Source of the DNA: Haematococcus lacustris
Lineage: Eukaryota > Chlorophyta > Chlorophyceae > Chlamydomonadales > Haematococcaceae
Length of the DNA: 64,000 nucleotides
Direction of reading: 5' to 3'
Assembly: GCA_030144725.1 (NCBI GenBank)
Contig: JASKMD010000024.1
Location: forward strand, 5,865,897-5,929,896
This document shows, in pieces, positions 11,001 to 22,700 of this stretch (the first letter of the stretch is position 1; each line of letters opens with the position of its first letter). The position numbers and the translations under genes were made by a program. The notes beneath the pieces were generated by a model. That model was not told where the DNA came from and searched no databases. It saw only the letters and a list, made by a program, of their open reading frames with translations.

Positions 11001-14000
11001 GCCGCTTGTAGCCCAGGCCTGGGTACTCCCTGCACTTGGCTGGAGGGCTGGAGGGCAACAAGGCGTGCACTGCTGCGCTTGACGCCTTAGGGCTGACAAT
11101 CCTCCCTGTGTCTGTCTGGGCTTCCGGGGCTGCATGGGCAGAGGGAGGTAACAGCCACCAGGGATGCTGCACCAAGGAATGCATCGCACCCATGGCCGTG
11201 TCATGGTTAGGGAGCGTCGAGCTTGGGCTGGGGGTGGCTAGCCCACCCAGGAGCTGGAGCAGGAGGCTCAGGTCACACATGTAGGCTGTGACCCGCAGCA
11301 GGGAGTGCATGTTGCCACACAGCTTCAGATTCTCCGTCATCATCTTTTCATCTGTCCATCATCTGCCTCCAGAGCGCCCAGCAGCACCTCTGCTGGACCC
11401 TCCTCACTTGTCATGTGCTGTGAACCATGGGTTCAGTGTTTTCCGGCTTTAGGGTCAGCCACCATCTGCATGTCCAATTCGGGATTCAGGGTTAGCGTCC
11501 TCACTTGCTGGGTCGTCACACGTCCTGTTTCCTACGGCCTTGAGCAGGTGTCAGGTCCTCCCGCTTCTCATACCAACCTGGGCCAAACAGTTCCACCACG
11601 GTCAAGGTCAGTGCTGGTGCCAGTGTCCCTACATGCACCATGACCCCTCATCAATACTAACAGCGATGACCCAGCCTAGACCACACACACCCTTGCTGCT
11701 GAACACATGTGTCTGTTGACCATCATATCAATAACAATATGCATTTCCTCCACCTTATCTACGGCCCTGTTAGCCCTGCCAACGTGCCTCTACAGTAGCA
11801 TGGTGACAAAGCAATAATACATTTTTTCCTTTCCTTCTCCTTTTCCACCGCCCTGTTTGCATGCCCTGTCAACGGTCGATGGCATTGGCTGATGAGTCCT
11901 ATACATCCTTTTCCTCTACAGATGACAAGCTTAGCTCTGGGCATGTCCAACCCCAGCCAAGCAGAAGGCGTGGAGCTGTGTTTCTCCCTTCAGCCGCCCT
12001 GCCCATCCCTGCCGGAGTTTGCATTCGACGGCCAAGTGCTGGAGTACTCCATGTACGATGTGTGAGTGCAAGCGTGGATGTGAAGTTTGAAACAGGCAAA
12101 TGACCCCGATGCCGAACACGCTGAACATCAACCAACGTCGTTCTCATACTGACGCATGGTTGCATTACTGCACCCCTCAACGGATAGGCGATCCCTCTGA
12201 TGCAGTGTCTCATTTGGTCAGGAGCATAGCTGCGGCACTGGGGTTTGTTGCATGGAACAGCAGCCGGTGCAGCTGTGCCCAGCCTCATGTGCCCCTGCAG
12301 CCCTGGCTTGGCCTTGCTCCCTGGCTCACACCTCAAGGTAGCAGCCACCGCCTGGTCACCTGGCTGAGTGCACCACCTTCACCAGGTCAACCCCACACGC
12401 CCACATGCCGCCCTCACAGGAAAGCAAGCGGGTACCAATGCTGCCCCAGTGGCATCGTCGAAGTGGTGAATGACACCTTCTCAGTGGGCCGGCCACCAAA
12501 CCTGTCCAGCCTGCCAAGGCCGCCACTGCCACCTCCACGACTGCCTCCAGGTCTGAGGGCTACGGGTCTCAATGCAATGCAATGACCTTGCCCAATGTCA
12601 CATAACCTGCGAAGCAATGGCACACAGCTACGGCTTGGCCTTGGTCTGTACTGCTGGTAGGAGTCTCCTATCCCTGCCTCCATGCTGCATACTGGCTCAA
12701 GTAGGAGTCTCCTACCTGCACCACGCTGCCTCCATGCTACATACTGGCTCGGGCAGCGGTTGGGCTGCTAACCCTGCTAACCATGCTGTAGTATATGTAG
12801 TGCTGCCAGTGCTGCCAGTGATGCGTCCGTGAAGTGATGCCAACTTCATACCCACTTGATACCTGCCCTGCAGTAATAGTAGGGGAACAACTGTGCTGTA
12901 GTATATGAACTGAAAATGAAGTATATGTGCTCATAGTGTGCCTGCAGTGGCCAGCTGGTCATAGTGTGCCTGCAGCGATACTAGGGAGGTGAGCATGCGC
13001 GCAACGTGTCCGTGTTGTTCCTTGGCTGCCATGCAGCTCCACCCCAGCCGCCTCCGCTTCTGCCGGGTTCAGCCCCTCTCCCAGCCCCTCCCTCCCCTTT
13101 CCGCTCCTCACCACCACCCTCTCCCAGACCTCCGAACCCCCTCCCTTCACCCGCACCCCCCTCCCCTTCCCTTCCCTCACCTTCTCCTTCTCCTCCACTA
13201 CCCTCGTCTTCCCCCCCGCCGCCCAAGCTCGTGGGATCTCCACCACCATCACCAACTCCAGCTTCACCGGATGAGGCACCAGAGGTCTCATACACCTTTC
13301 CTCCCTATCCTGACCCTCCACCACCTCCTCCGCCACCCCCGCCGCCATCGCACCCCGCACCCAGTCCACCCCGTCCACCCCCCATCCCCTCACCCCGCTC
13401 CCACTCTCCTCCCCCTCCTCCCATGCCCCGCCCACCCCTCCCCTCGCCCCCCTCGCCAACACCCCCCCCTCCACCCTTGCCCCCTCCACCCTCGCCCCCT
13501 CCACCCCTTCCCCCCTCTCCCTTGCCCCCAAGCCCGCGCAGGCCCCCTTTACCTCCACCACCGTCTCTAATGCCACCGCCGCGTGGCCGGATCCCATCCA
13601 GGAAGCCTCCCCCCTCCCCCCTACCTCCTTCCCCATCACCACCTCCTGATGACCCGTCCCCTCCACCACCCTATTACTACCCTCCCTATCCTCCTCCCCC
13701 GCCACCACCTCCCCCTCCGTACTACTACCCTCCCTACCCACCCCCTGAAAATCCCAGTCCCAGTCCATCACCTCCCCCTAGCCCACCACCTCCCCCTACT
13801 CGACCCAAACGGCCCCCTCCTCCTCCACCTCTCCCTCCTCCACCCCCACCGCCACCGCCCCCATCACCCTTCCCACCGTCCCCGTCCCCTGCCCCCTCCC
13901 CGCTACCACCATCGCCCGCCCCACCATCTACCTCGCCGCCCCCCCTGGTGAGTATAGAGTTTAGAGTGTTTAGTGGGTACAGGGCATTGGAGCTTAAGTC

Positions 14001-17000
14001 AAGAGCATTAGAGAGCGTAGAGTGGGAGCATTATAGACAGCATTAGAGAGTGGGAGGGTAGCAAGGGCACGCCCCAAGGCTACTCTCCTCCCTTAATCCC
14101 GATGGCGAGGGCGTCGACTTTCTTTCTTAGAGCATGAGAGATCATTATAGAGCATACAGAGGAGAGGGATAGCCCCAGACTCCCGAGGCTGCAAATGCCT
14201 CGCTATCCCCCGTTCTGTTGCCCGACCCAGCGGCCCGACGGCAGCTAGACAATATGGCATGACAACCCTGCTCTAATGCAAGCCAAACACGATCACAAGC
14301 ATGTTTGACAGCCTGAACATGGTCACAAACATGCTCACTCACTAGGTTCCCCTCACTGGTCCTATTGGTCCTCGTCAAGCCAGCATTCACAGCCATGGAG
14401 AGGGACAGTCTTCGCAGCCCCTCAGCTGACATATCCTAGTGAATGGCCTGGGTTTGATGAGCAGCAGCATGAGTGCCACTGGGAGGCTGTGCCAAGCGCC
14501 AAATGTTCACCTGCAACATCGTGTAGCCTCACTGGCAGAGGTTGCTCTCATCCCTGTGCCTGCCTCCCGCCCTGCAGCTCTTGGGCGAAGCCTGTGTGGT
14601 GACGGCAGTGCTGCAACAGCCATCCACCCTCATCACGCCAGTAAGTGTATTTGGCCTGGCATGATCCGATCTGATCTGATCTGGCTTGATGTGGACCGAC
14701 AAAACCTGGCGAAGGGGAGGGGCTGCGATGTGCGGGTGGTAGTGTTGATTAACGGTGGCCATTTATACAAGCTTCCAATAGGGAACAAGGCGGACACATA
14801 CCATGCACCTCTCCCTCCATTGAAACGCCAAAACTCTCATGTTGCCGCTGTCGCTGCTTCTGTGCAGATACTGTGCAACTTCTACAGCCAGGTCTTCTTG
14901 ATCGCGCCATTCGGCATCCCCAGCAACTGGCCAGCAAACGTGACTTCCAGCTGTCTGGTGACGTCAGACTCGTCTGCCTACATCCAGGTACCCCTACACC
15001 AAGGCTGTCTTGTCGAGCTCCTGTCCTGTACCATAGACCATTGCGCATTGTGGTCCCTTGCCAACGCCAACCCTCTCAACATCTTATGGCTCATAAATAC
15101 AACATGCCTTATGATTCATGGCTCATGGCTGATGATAACAGCATGACTTGTGGCTCATGGCTCATGGCTACAACAAGAAATAGGAACTACCTACTCATCC
15201 TTGCATCCCCACATCTACCTCTTGGGGTGCCAGGTCGCAACCAGTCTGGCACAGGGTCAATGCCTCATCGGGCCCAGCCTAACCCAGCTGTGCCTGACTG
15301 TCTGTGCAGCTGCGTCTGACCACTGCTGCATGGACCACCTTCACCCAGCTGTACGGCAGCCAGGCAGGCATCACCCCACTGGCAGCAGCCATTTTGAAGA
15401 GCTGCTCAGACATGGTGAGGGGAGGGGTGGCAGGGGTCAATGCTTGCTGCTACCAGGTGCAGGCACCCAGGTGGGCAGCTGGGCGGCTGTACATATGGTC
15501 AGCTGCACAAGGTGGATGGCAGCATGTCCGCATCGAGCAGCTGGGTAGCGGGGCGGCCCGTTGTACGATTGTAACGAGGCTGCATTAACTCGCTCACTGC
15601 CTGCAGCCACTGCCAGCTTGTAAACATTGCTGCTGCAAGGCCTTGGTCTGGTTGGGCTGGTGAGGCTGTCATGTTGCTTGTAGCCCTGGCAGTGCTCTTT
15701 TCTTGGAGACCACTGTGGCCAGGCCAGCGGCGCAACTCAGAGCCCGCTCCATGCTCCCTGACCTGCGCCGCGTGCCCACTTCAACGCTGCTGCCATGCCT
15801 GCAGATCTACATGACTAGCTCATGTGGCAGCTCTGCTGTGCGCCGCATCCAGCGCTTTGAGTGCGTCAACAATGCAGGTGCATACTGAGCAGCCTAACCC
15901 TAGTGCTTCTTTCTTACTCATGAGCATGTTGCACTGGCTGCTGCACTAGCAATGGTGTTTTGGGATGCCTCGGAGTCACCCTTGCGTGCCTGAGGGCAAA
16001 GCCAGCAACGCTAATGCCGCACCACTCTCCAGCTACCAAGGGCTCTTAGGCGCATTGTAGGAGGAAGGTATTGAAGCATGGATTACAGTCTGCTAGGCTG
16101 CAGCTCTGTCTGTTCAGCTGCGTCTGACTAATGCTTCTAGCCGCGGTGTAACTGGCATTGCAATTGCCGCGGTGTAACTAGCATTGCTGTTAGCCTAACA
16201 AGCATTAAGCTATTGGTTTTACTGAGGTGCCCAGTGGTCTTGGGGGAAAGAGTGCCACCGGTGTGGGGTTTGCAGTCACCAAGGGTGCGACCGAGGATGC
16301 TTCAACTTGATTGGAGTAGCTGGTTGAGATTGCCCACAGTCAAACGTGTTGTTCCATGTTGAATGAGTTTTGTTTGACAGCTAGGCTGCAGTCGATGAGG
16401 ACGCTGACATTGTTAAGGACTGAGTGGCTGCGTCACAGCGCAACAAAGTGTGCGGCACTGCCCTGCTGCTGCTGGCGCTTCTGAGCTACTGCTCCTCCTC
16501 TGTTGTTGTTCATGCCATCCTTGATCCACAGGCATCCCCCCAGCCTCCCAGATCTTTGTGCCTCCTATCCCACCACCGCTGCCGCCCACACCAGTAATGG
16601 CGCCCCTTGACTTGCCAGGTCAGTGAGCAAGTGGCAAACTTGCAAGTCACATTGTTAAAGTGAGTTCGTATTACATGCATGCTGGCATGGCAATGTGAGT
16701 AGCTGCCTAGGGCCTGGGTTCACATGCGGGGCTGCTCCACTTCGCAGTTGATTATCAGCAAGCTGACATGGCAGTCTGAGTGGCTGGCTAGGGCTTGGTT
16801 TCACCTGTGGGGCTGCTGCACTGTTGCAACGCACCCAGCTGGTGGTATGTGTCATGCACGCAGGCTACCGTGCGCTGTGGCCCACCACCTTGGGTGCGGT
16901 GCTGGTGTTTGACACCCCACGCACCCTGGCAGCCGCACTGAGCGTTTGCAGGGTGGGTGCACAACGGCTGGTCAACCAGGGCGAAGGGCCAGGGCAGGCT

Positions 17001-18611
17001 GCAGGCTAGGGCGTAACCCTAACCCGCTGCAGGCTATGGCCGGTGTGAGGCAGGGGCATGCAGGCCCCCACTCTGCAAGGGTGTCGGTCTGTGGGTACAT
17101 TGGGAATTAGGCAACTTACTGTGTGAACTCCTTTTACTACTCCATGCAAGGGACCAGGGCTCTTATGTGTCAGCAGGGTGGGGCTGGGCAGGGGGAGGGC
17201 CCCGGGCAGGGTGAGGAGCCAGTGCTGTTGTGTTTGTTCGGGCAGAAACTCCTGCTGAACCCTGCTGACTTGATGCCAGTGATGCCAACCTGATACCAGT
17301 GATGCGCTGTGTAAAGTTGCCAATGTAACTGTTGTTTCTATTTCTATTCTGTTGTGTTGTGTTGCGACATCAACCCAGCTAGCAGCCTCGTTGACGTGAG
17401 CCTTGTTAAGGACGCTAGCCATTCGGCCATTGGGGTGTGCAGGGTCCTGCACTGCTTGGCTGGCTGAGGAGGGTTTGAACAAAGACTCGGACAGATATGC
17501 ATTCTAGAGTTTTCTGCCAGGCTCGGGCTGCTAGTGTTGGACGATGCATGGTGGACACACCCTCTGCGCTGTGTTGCGTGTGCAGAGCTACGGCAACTAC
17601 TTCCTTCGCCCTGGCAACCTGCTGTCCTTTCACTCCCAAGCTGAGGCCGTGGAGTTGTATCGGCTGATGCTGACCAACCCCATCACCAATGTGAGGGGAA
17701 GCCGCCCCGGGCACCAGCGTGCTCGACAGGCTGCGCAGAGGGAAGCAAGGATCAGGGCAGCAAGGATAGCACAGGGTGGGAGGCTGCAGCGGTCGGAGGG
17801 GAGGATGCAGTGAGTGGCTTTGAGGGGTTTGCCGGCCCCTCCTCTGGGGCAAGCATTTGGACCTCAGGCAGTGTTCACCATCACCATGCACATGCTGCCA
17901 TCTGTCATGGCTTCTCATGGGCAGCGACCACACCTGTTGCCGCTGCATTTGCTTGGCTCTGTTGCTACAGAATGCAGCTTGGAACGAGGCGTGGATTGGG
18001 CTCGTTGTGGGCACTGGCCAGGTGAGGGCCGCACTATAAGAACAGTGTAAATGTACATTGATTGCGTGCAGTTTGCCAGCATAGGCCAAATCATAAGGAC
18101 CCGCCCAACCCGCTCAGGAGCATGCTGGTAGGGTATGAGTGCTCCGTTGATTGCATCCACTCCTCTGTCACCGTGGGTTAGTGTGAGTTGGGTGGTGACA
18201 GCTCGTTGTCTTTTGTTACAGGATCGCCACAGGGTCGCCACAGGGCGATCTAGTGTCTGCCCTGATGTTCTGACTCACCCCTGTCCCCTGATGCTGATTT
18301 ACACCGCATTGAGCAGGCGCCTGCTATCCCTGGAGTGTGGAGTGACAACAGCCCATTCGACTACTACCCTCCCTTGTACACCCAGTTCAGCTACGACCAT
18401 ACGTGAGTGCAGCAGCAGCTCAGCTCCAGCACAACCCCATGCACAAACAAGGATCATGTGGTCAGAGTACCAAGGTGCCGCCCTCACGCAAGTGTGAGAT
18501 ATTGGTCTGTTGTTCAGCCATATGCATGGATCCATTTACCTCTACAATTCCACCATGTGTATGTGTTCCAGCTACCATCCACATGCACTTGCCACTCTGC
18601 GCACACCCTGA
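8018..18611 (+). CDS. Pherophorin-type cell-wall protein with C-terminal C-type-lectin-like domain
   Basis: Placed exons: 8018-8093, 8346-8395, 8570-8635, 9728-9761, 9880-9942, [gap], 11922-12061, 12420-12550, 13037-13947, 14868-14987, 15310-15414, 15805-15877, 16532-16618, 16864-16952, 17586-17690, 17971-18021, 18317-18402, 18518-18611 (TGA). Phases close at every placed junction except across 9943-11921, where at least one exon is unplaced. Exon 1 is a signal peptide (MAGPLMLHVIQGLLAVLLIL). Next comes a pherophorin N-terminal domain: AFPFETC, EGWTFCL, RCCDTNFDMLKVYP, GVELCFSLQPPC and YQCCPSGI. A 303-residue Ser/Pro rod fills exon 13037-13947; prolines there are probably hydroxylated and glycosylated. 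A cysteine region follows (ILCNF to FECVNN), resembling the segment after the rod in pherophorins, then a short PPIPPPLPP linker. Instead of a second pherophorin domain, the last ~140 residues look like a CTLD: AAALSVCRSYGNYF, AWNEAWIGL, GVWSDNSPFDYY, MCMCSS. No EPN/QPN calcium motif is evident. A TGTAA at about 18966 may end the transcript. Confidence 0.85.
8828..9135 (-). repeat. Dispersed repeat copy 1 (inside intron 3 of the pherophorin-lectin gene)
   Basis: This segment matches 59905-60140 over more than 200 bp, including CTCCAGTGGGCGCCACCTGC and the flanking TCTCGCAGCC..CTTATAGCCC. On the minus strand both copies read the same protein-like string: MQRIGEGRWRPLELCWWPEQ here and MQSIRESRWRPLELCYWPEQ there, followed by KG+E+P and, in other copies, GYKRLRD. 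The shared reading frame suggests descent from a coding sequence (transposon or multigene family), now decayed. Confidence 0.7.
9456..9600. repeat. TGCCC pentanucleotide tract, about 28 copies
   Basis: Near-perfect (TGCCC)n with three single-base interruptions near 9547-9571. It lies in intron 3 of the pherophorin-lectin gene, about 130 nt upstream of the exon at 9728. Confidence 0.95.
10690..11060 (-). repeat. Dispersed repeat copy 2 (in a pherophorin-lectin intron)
   Basis: Contains the same TCTCGCAGCCGCTTGTAGCC block; the minus-strand reading is CREYPGLGYKRLRD. The 10845-10925 part (GGGCGACTAGACAGTATGGC, then ACTAATGCAAGCTGACAC) is shared with 14200-14290. It falls in the 9943-11921 gap where a pherophorin exon remains unplaced. 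Confidence 0.65.
14160..14300. repeat. Dispersed repeat copy 3 (fragment, in the intron after the proline rod)
   Basis: Shares CCCCAGACTCC(C/T)GAGGCTGC, the AGCTAGACAATATGGC block and TAATGCAAGC with the left half of copy 2. The half encoding the WRPLELC string is absent, so this is a truncated copy. Confidence 0.55.
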
Positions 18612-19760
18612 CAATTCGCCACTCTGCCGCTCTTCACTGGTGTCACATACTTTTCTGGCTGCCAGGCCATGTGTGGCTGCCATACATGGCGAGTGCAAGT
18701 GGTGAATCAACCCAGCTGCTGTTGAGCTGCTGCCTTGCTGCCTGTGTGGGGCTGCTGCAGGCGCTCACAGCTGTATGCATACTACTTGAGGTAAGGCCCC
18801 TCAATAACCAGCAACCACACCAGGCTGGCACCAAGCACACCATCAGCAGAGGCAGGCAAATACCACAGCAGCAGCACGACGTAGGCGCAGGCAGCGGTCA
18901 GCAGGCACAGCGTTTCACTCATGGCGCAAGCATTGTGATGCAGCCTCTCCTTCCACTTGCATGTGTAAACCCTCTTTACCTGACTTCTTGGCTGCCACTT
19001 TCTCGCATTGGCAAGCCTCCTTTCCTTGACTTCTTGGCTCACACTTGACAGTCTACGCAGATGTGTTTAGGCTGCAGGTCATACGCCAGTAACACAGTAG
19101 CTGCTGGCTGCTTGCGGAACTTCAAGCCTCCCGCATCAGTCCTCAGGCCACCATGCCAGGCACTGCTGTTTCTGTGTGTGCCCCCCTTGTGCCCTGTGTG
19201 TTGATTCTGTGCTTTTCCGTTCGGACAGCGGTGCAGTAGATCTGTTTGATGCAGGGATGTTCAGCAGTCTATTGTGTAGCGACATGGTAGTGAGGTTGTC
19301 TGACGATTGCAATGTGCCTGCATGGCAATGCAGGTGCACCTATGCGGCTGGAACGTGCGCCTGGCGCAACACCCCTACCTTGACAGAGCTGCGACCCTTC
19401 CTGTGCCGCGTAACCTAGAAACATCCATCCTCAGCCGGCATGTGCAGTGCTCCAGCTCCATGTCCCTAGCCCTCCATTGTGATTCTTTGCCATGCTGAAT
19501 TTGTTTGTTTTGGGGGATTGGATTGCTTCTTCAATTGATGTACATTGGGAAATCAAAACTCAAGAGCGCTGGTCCGAGTCGAGTGCCATTGAGCACCATT
19601 ACGTTAAATTTGTCAAAATTGACTGTGAGGTGCTTCCTGTCTACAAAGCTCGCAACTGCCACACCAGCCTCTGCGACTCATACGCAGAGACCCTCATCAA
19701 CAGTAGCAGTTTCCATGTGCAGCAGCATGGCATGGCAACAGTGCTCCATGGCATGGCAAC
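18612..19760. other. Spacer between the pherophorin-lectin gene and folD
   Basis: No complete gene is supported. The + strand reads a hydrophobic segment at about 18700-18790 (QLLLSCCLAACVGLLQALTA) followed by a possible donor GTAAGG. The minus strand over 18790-18920 is also hydrophobic (ETLCLLTAACAYVVLLLWYL). Either could be a membrane-protein exon, but I could not join either to neighbours. The stretch should include the pherophorin 3' UTR and the folD promoter. Confidence 0.35.
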
Positions 19761-22700
19761 ATGCACAATCTAGCAGAGAGCCTCATTCAAGCCCTGGTTA
19801 CCACTGCTGTGATGACGAGCTCAGGGGCAACTGCGGACATGGAAGCGGCACCCGCGGCGTTAATGACCGGGAACATGATTGATGGGAAAGCTGTGGCAGC
19901 TCAGATACGCGCGGAGATTCAGCAGCAGGTGGAAGAGCTCCGCAGCAAGTACAAGCGGGTAAGGCAGCAGGATTAGCAATCTCCGTCCTCCGACCTCCGT
20001 GCAATGAGATAGTCGCCCATTGTAAACGCCCATTATAAACGCACACCACCAGAGCTATTGCTTGACATCTAGTAGGACTATACGCCCAGTTGCCTTGGAA
20101 CACTAGTATACCTAAACCTTAGCTGAGGCAGTGGTCCTCTTGCAGCTGCCAGTAGTCCACAACCACGTACTCCTTGCCATTGCCCTTGTCCATGGGAGGC
20201 TGGGTAGCTGCCCTTCCGTTTACCTCGGTGGGCTGGGTGAGCAAGGGCTGCATCAGTGTATGTTTCGGATGCTTGCTGCATGCAAACAGATCGGATTACA
20301 GATAACACAGCCCCTGCCCTGTAGTAATAGTAGGGGAACAACTGTGCTGGAACCAGGCTGTCAACTGTGCTGGGAGGCCGCCTACTGTGTGGCGATATGG
20401 TGGTGAGGTTGTCTGACGAGTCATTCTCAGCCCCTGCTTGCAACCCAGGCCCAGGTCCTCCCTACACATCCCTAGCCCAGCATATCCTCGCAGCAGCTGC
20501 TGTAGCCTGTGTGCAGGTCCCTGGGTTGGCTGTGGTCATTGTGGGAGAGCGCAAAGACAGCCAGACCTACGTGCGCATGAAGAAAAAAGCATGCGAGGAA
20601 GTGAGAAATGCATGGAGGGAAGCGGCATGGGACGCATGCAGACTGCAATGGCTGATGGGCGTGAAACTGAAAGCAGCAGCGGGCAGCATCAGAAGCAGGA
20701 GCAGGCGCCGTTGAGTAAGGAAGCGGCCAGAGTTATGAACCATCACATACCCACACATGTGACCAGCAACTGTGACTGCATGCTGAGATTGCACATGGGA
20801 GGCATGTGTGCAAGCACATCGCTACGTTGGTGAGAGTTGTTTAAGTTGTGCTATGCAGGTTGGCATCCTGTCCTTTGGGTCTGACCTGCCCGAGTCTGCC
20901 ACTCAGGCGGAGGTGTTGAAAGTGGTGCAGGACCTCAACAGCAACCCAGATGTGCACGGCATCCTAGTGCAGCTGCCGGTGCGTGATAAGTGCATTAGCT
21001 GCAGCGATCAGCGGGCGCATGGTTGGAGGGGGCCATGGTAGGTGCGATGGCAGGAGTGCAGGATGGCGTGCAGGCTGGGTGGGGTGGGACGGGGCCTGCT
21101 ACTGCTGCTGCTGCTGCTGCCACCCACCCAGCCCTTACCTTTTGAGGCCCCTTACCCTGTCAGTGGCAATAACGATCACAAGTGGTGTTGATAGTCATGG
21201 TGATGATGATCCCATGCGGTGTTGCCTGCACAGCTGCCACGCCACATGGACGAAGAGGTGGTGCTTGGCGCCATAAGTTTGGAAAAGGACGTGGACGGCT
21301 TCCATCCCTTGAATATGGGCAGCTTGACCATGAAGGTGTGACATCCTGGATCTGATCGTGCAAGAAGTGGCCGATGAGCGTCAGTTAATGATGGAGTCGA
21401 GGCGTCTGGCAACAGATGGATGACTTATGGCAGCAGTTGCCCCCTACTTTGTCAGTGCTTCATACCTTGCTTCATACCTAGCTTTATACCTTGCTTCATA
21501 CCTTGCTTCGAACCTTGCTTCATACCTTGCTTCATACCTTGCTTCATACCTTGCTTCATACCTTGCTTCATACCTTGCTTCATACCTTGCTTCATACCTT
21601 GCTTGTTGAAGAAGCCTGGGGAGCAACATGCCATGCATGTGGCACTGCAGCAATGCCAATCTTTCCCATGCATGCAAGCATGTCCCAACCTCTGCCTATG
21701 CTTTCAGGGGCGTGAGCCCCTGTTCGCCCCCTGTACCCCTCTAGGCTGCATCGAGCTGTTGAAGCGATGTGGCATACCCATCAAGGGCCAACGGGCGGTG
21801 GTGGTGGGTGGCATGCTCAGCCCCCTGACTGCCCCCTGACTCGCCCAATCGCTGTGGTGGCCCGTGGCCCAGACAGTCACCGCCCGTGGTTTGTAGTGCG
21901 CCTGCCTTGGCCCTGAAGGCAGCAGCATTGAGGAGCTTTAGGCAGCAGTGGTGATGATGTGGGCAGCAGTTGGCCCTGACTACCAGAGTAGCAGGCGACA
22001 ACAGCGCTGGTGAAGCAGGCGCCTGCAGTGCTCAATGCGATCAGTGCGATGGGTGGGCAACACCCCATGCTGAGTCTGTTGGAGTTCAGAGGTTAGGTAA
22101 GTCAGTTGAAGGGTGGTGGATGCAGGTGGGCCGCAGCAACATCGTGGGCATGCCAGTGGCGCTGCTGCTCAACAAGTGTGACGCCACGGTCACAGTGTGT
22201 CACTCTGGCACCAAGGTGATTCCACCTGCATGGCCCCCCTGCATGGCCCACCTTCATGGCCCCACCTGCATGGCCCCACCTGCATGGCCCCACCTGCAAG
22301 GTCTGACCTGCTACAACTGCTCCACCCACTGCGTACCCACCCACCCACCCACCCACCAATGCCCACCCACCATTTCTATCTTTCTGCCTGTCTGGCTCCT
22401 TGTACCCTCCCCTCCTCCTCGGTGGAGCTGTCTTCAGCTGACAAGCAGAGTGAAAAGGAAGTAAATAAGTAAAGCAGTGTAAGGATATGAAAGCTATTAG
22501 TAAACCAGTAGAGATGAATAAACAAACAGAGTGGGCTGCCAAACTGCAGGGCATCTTGTCCAGATCACCCCTGGATCGCCTACAACAGCACACTGCAGCA
22601 TCACCTGGCATCACCTCCTCAGCACTGCGCCACTGCATCGCAGACCCTTGACAGCTGATAGCCCCTACCTTGTTGGCATGTCTCCTGCATGCGTTTCATG

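Noticed and set aside
12959..13771. Minus-strand Gly/Glu/Val-rich 270-codon ORF
   Set aside because: It is the antisense of the proline rod exon of the pherophorin gene.
20078..20443. Minus-strand ORF within folD intron 1
   Set aside because: No splice partners or homology; it lies fully in the intron of a well-supported plus-strand gene.
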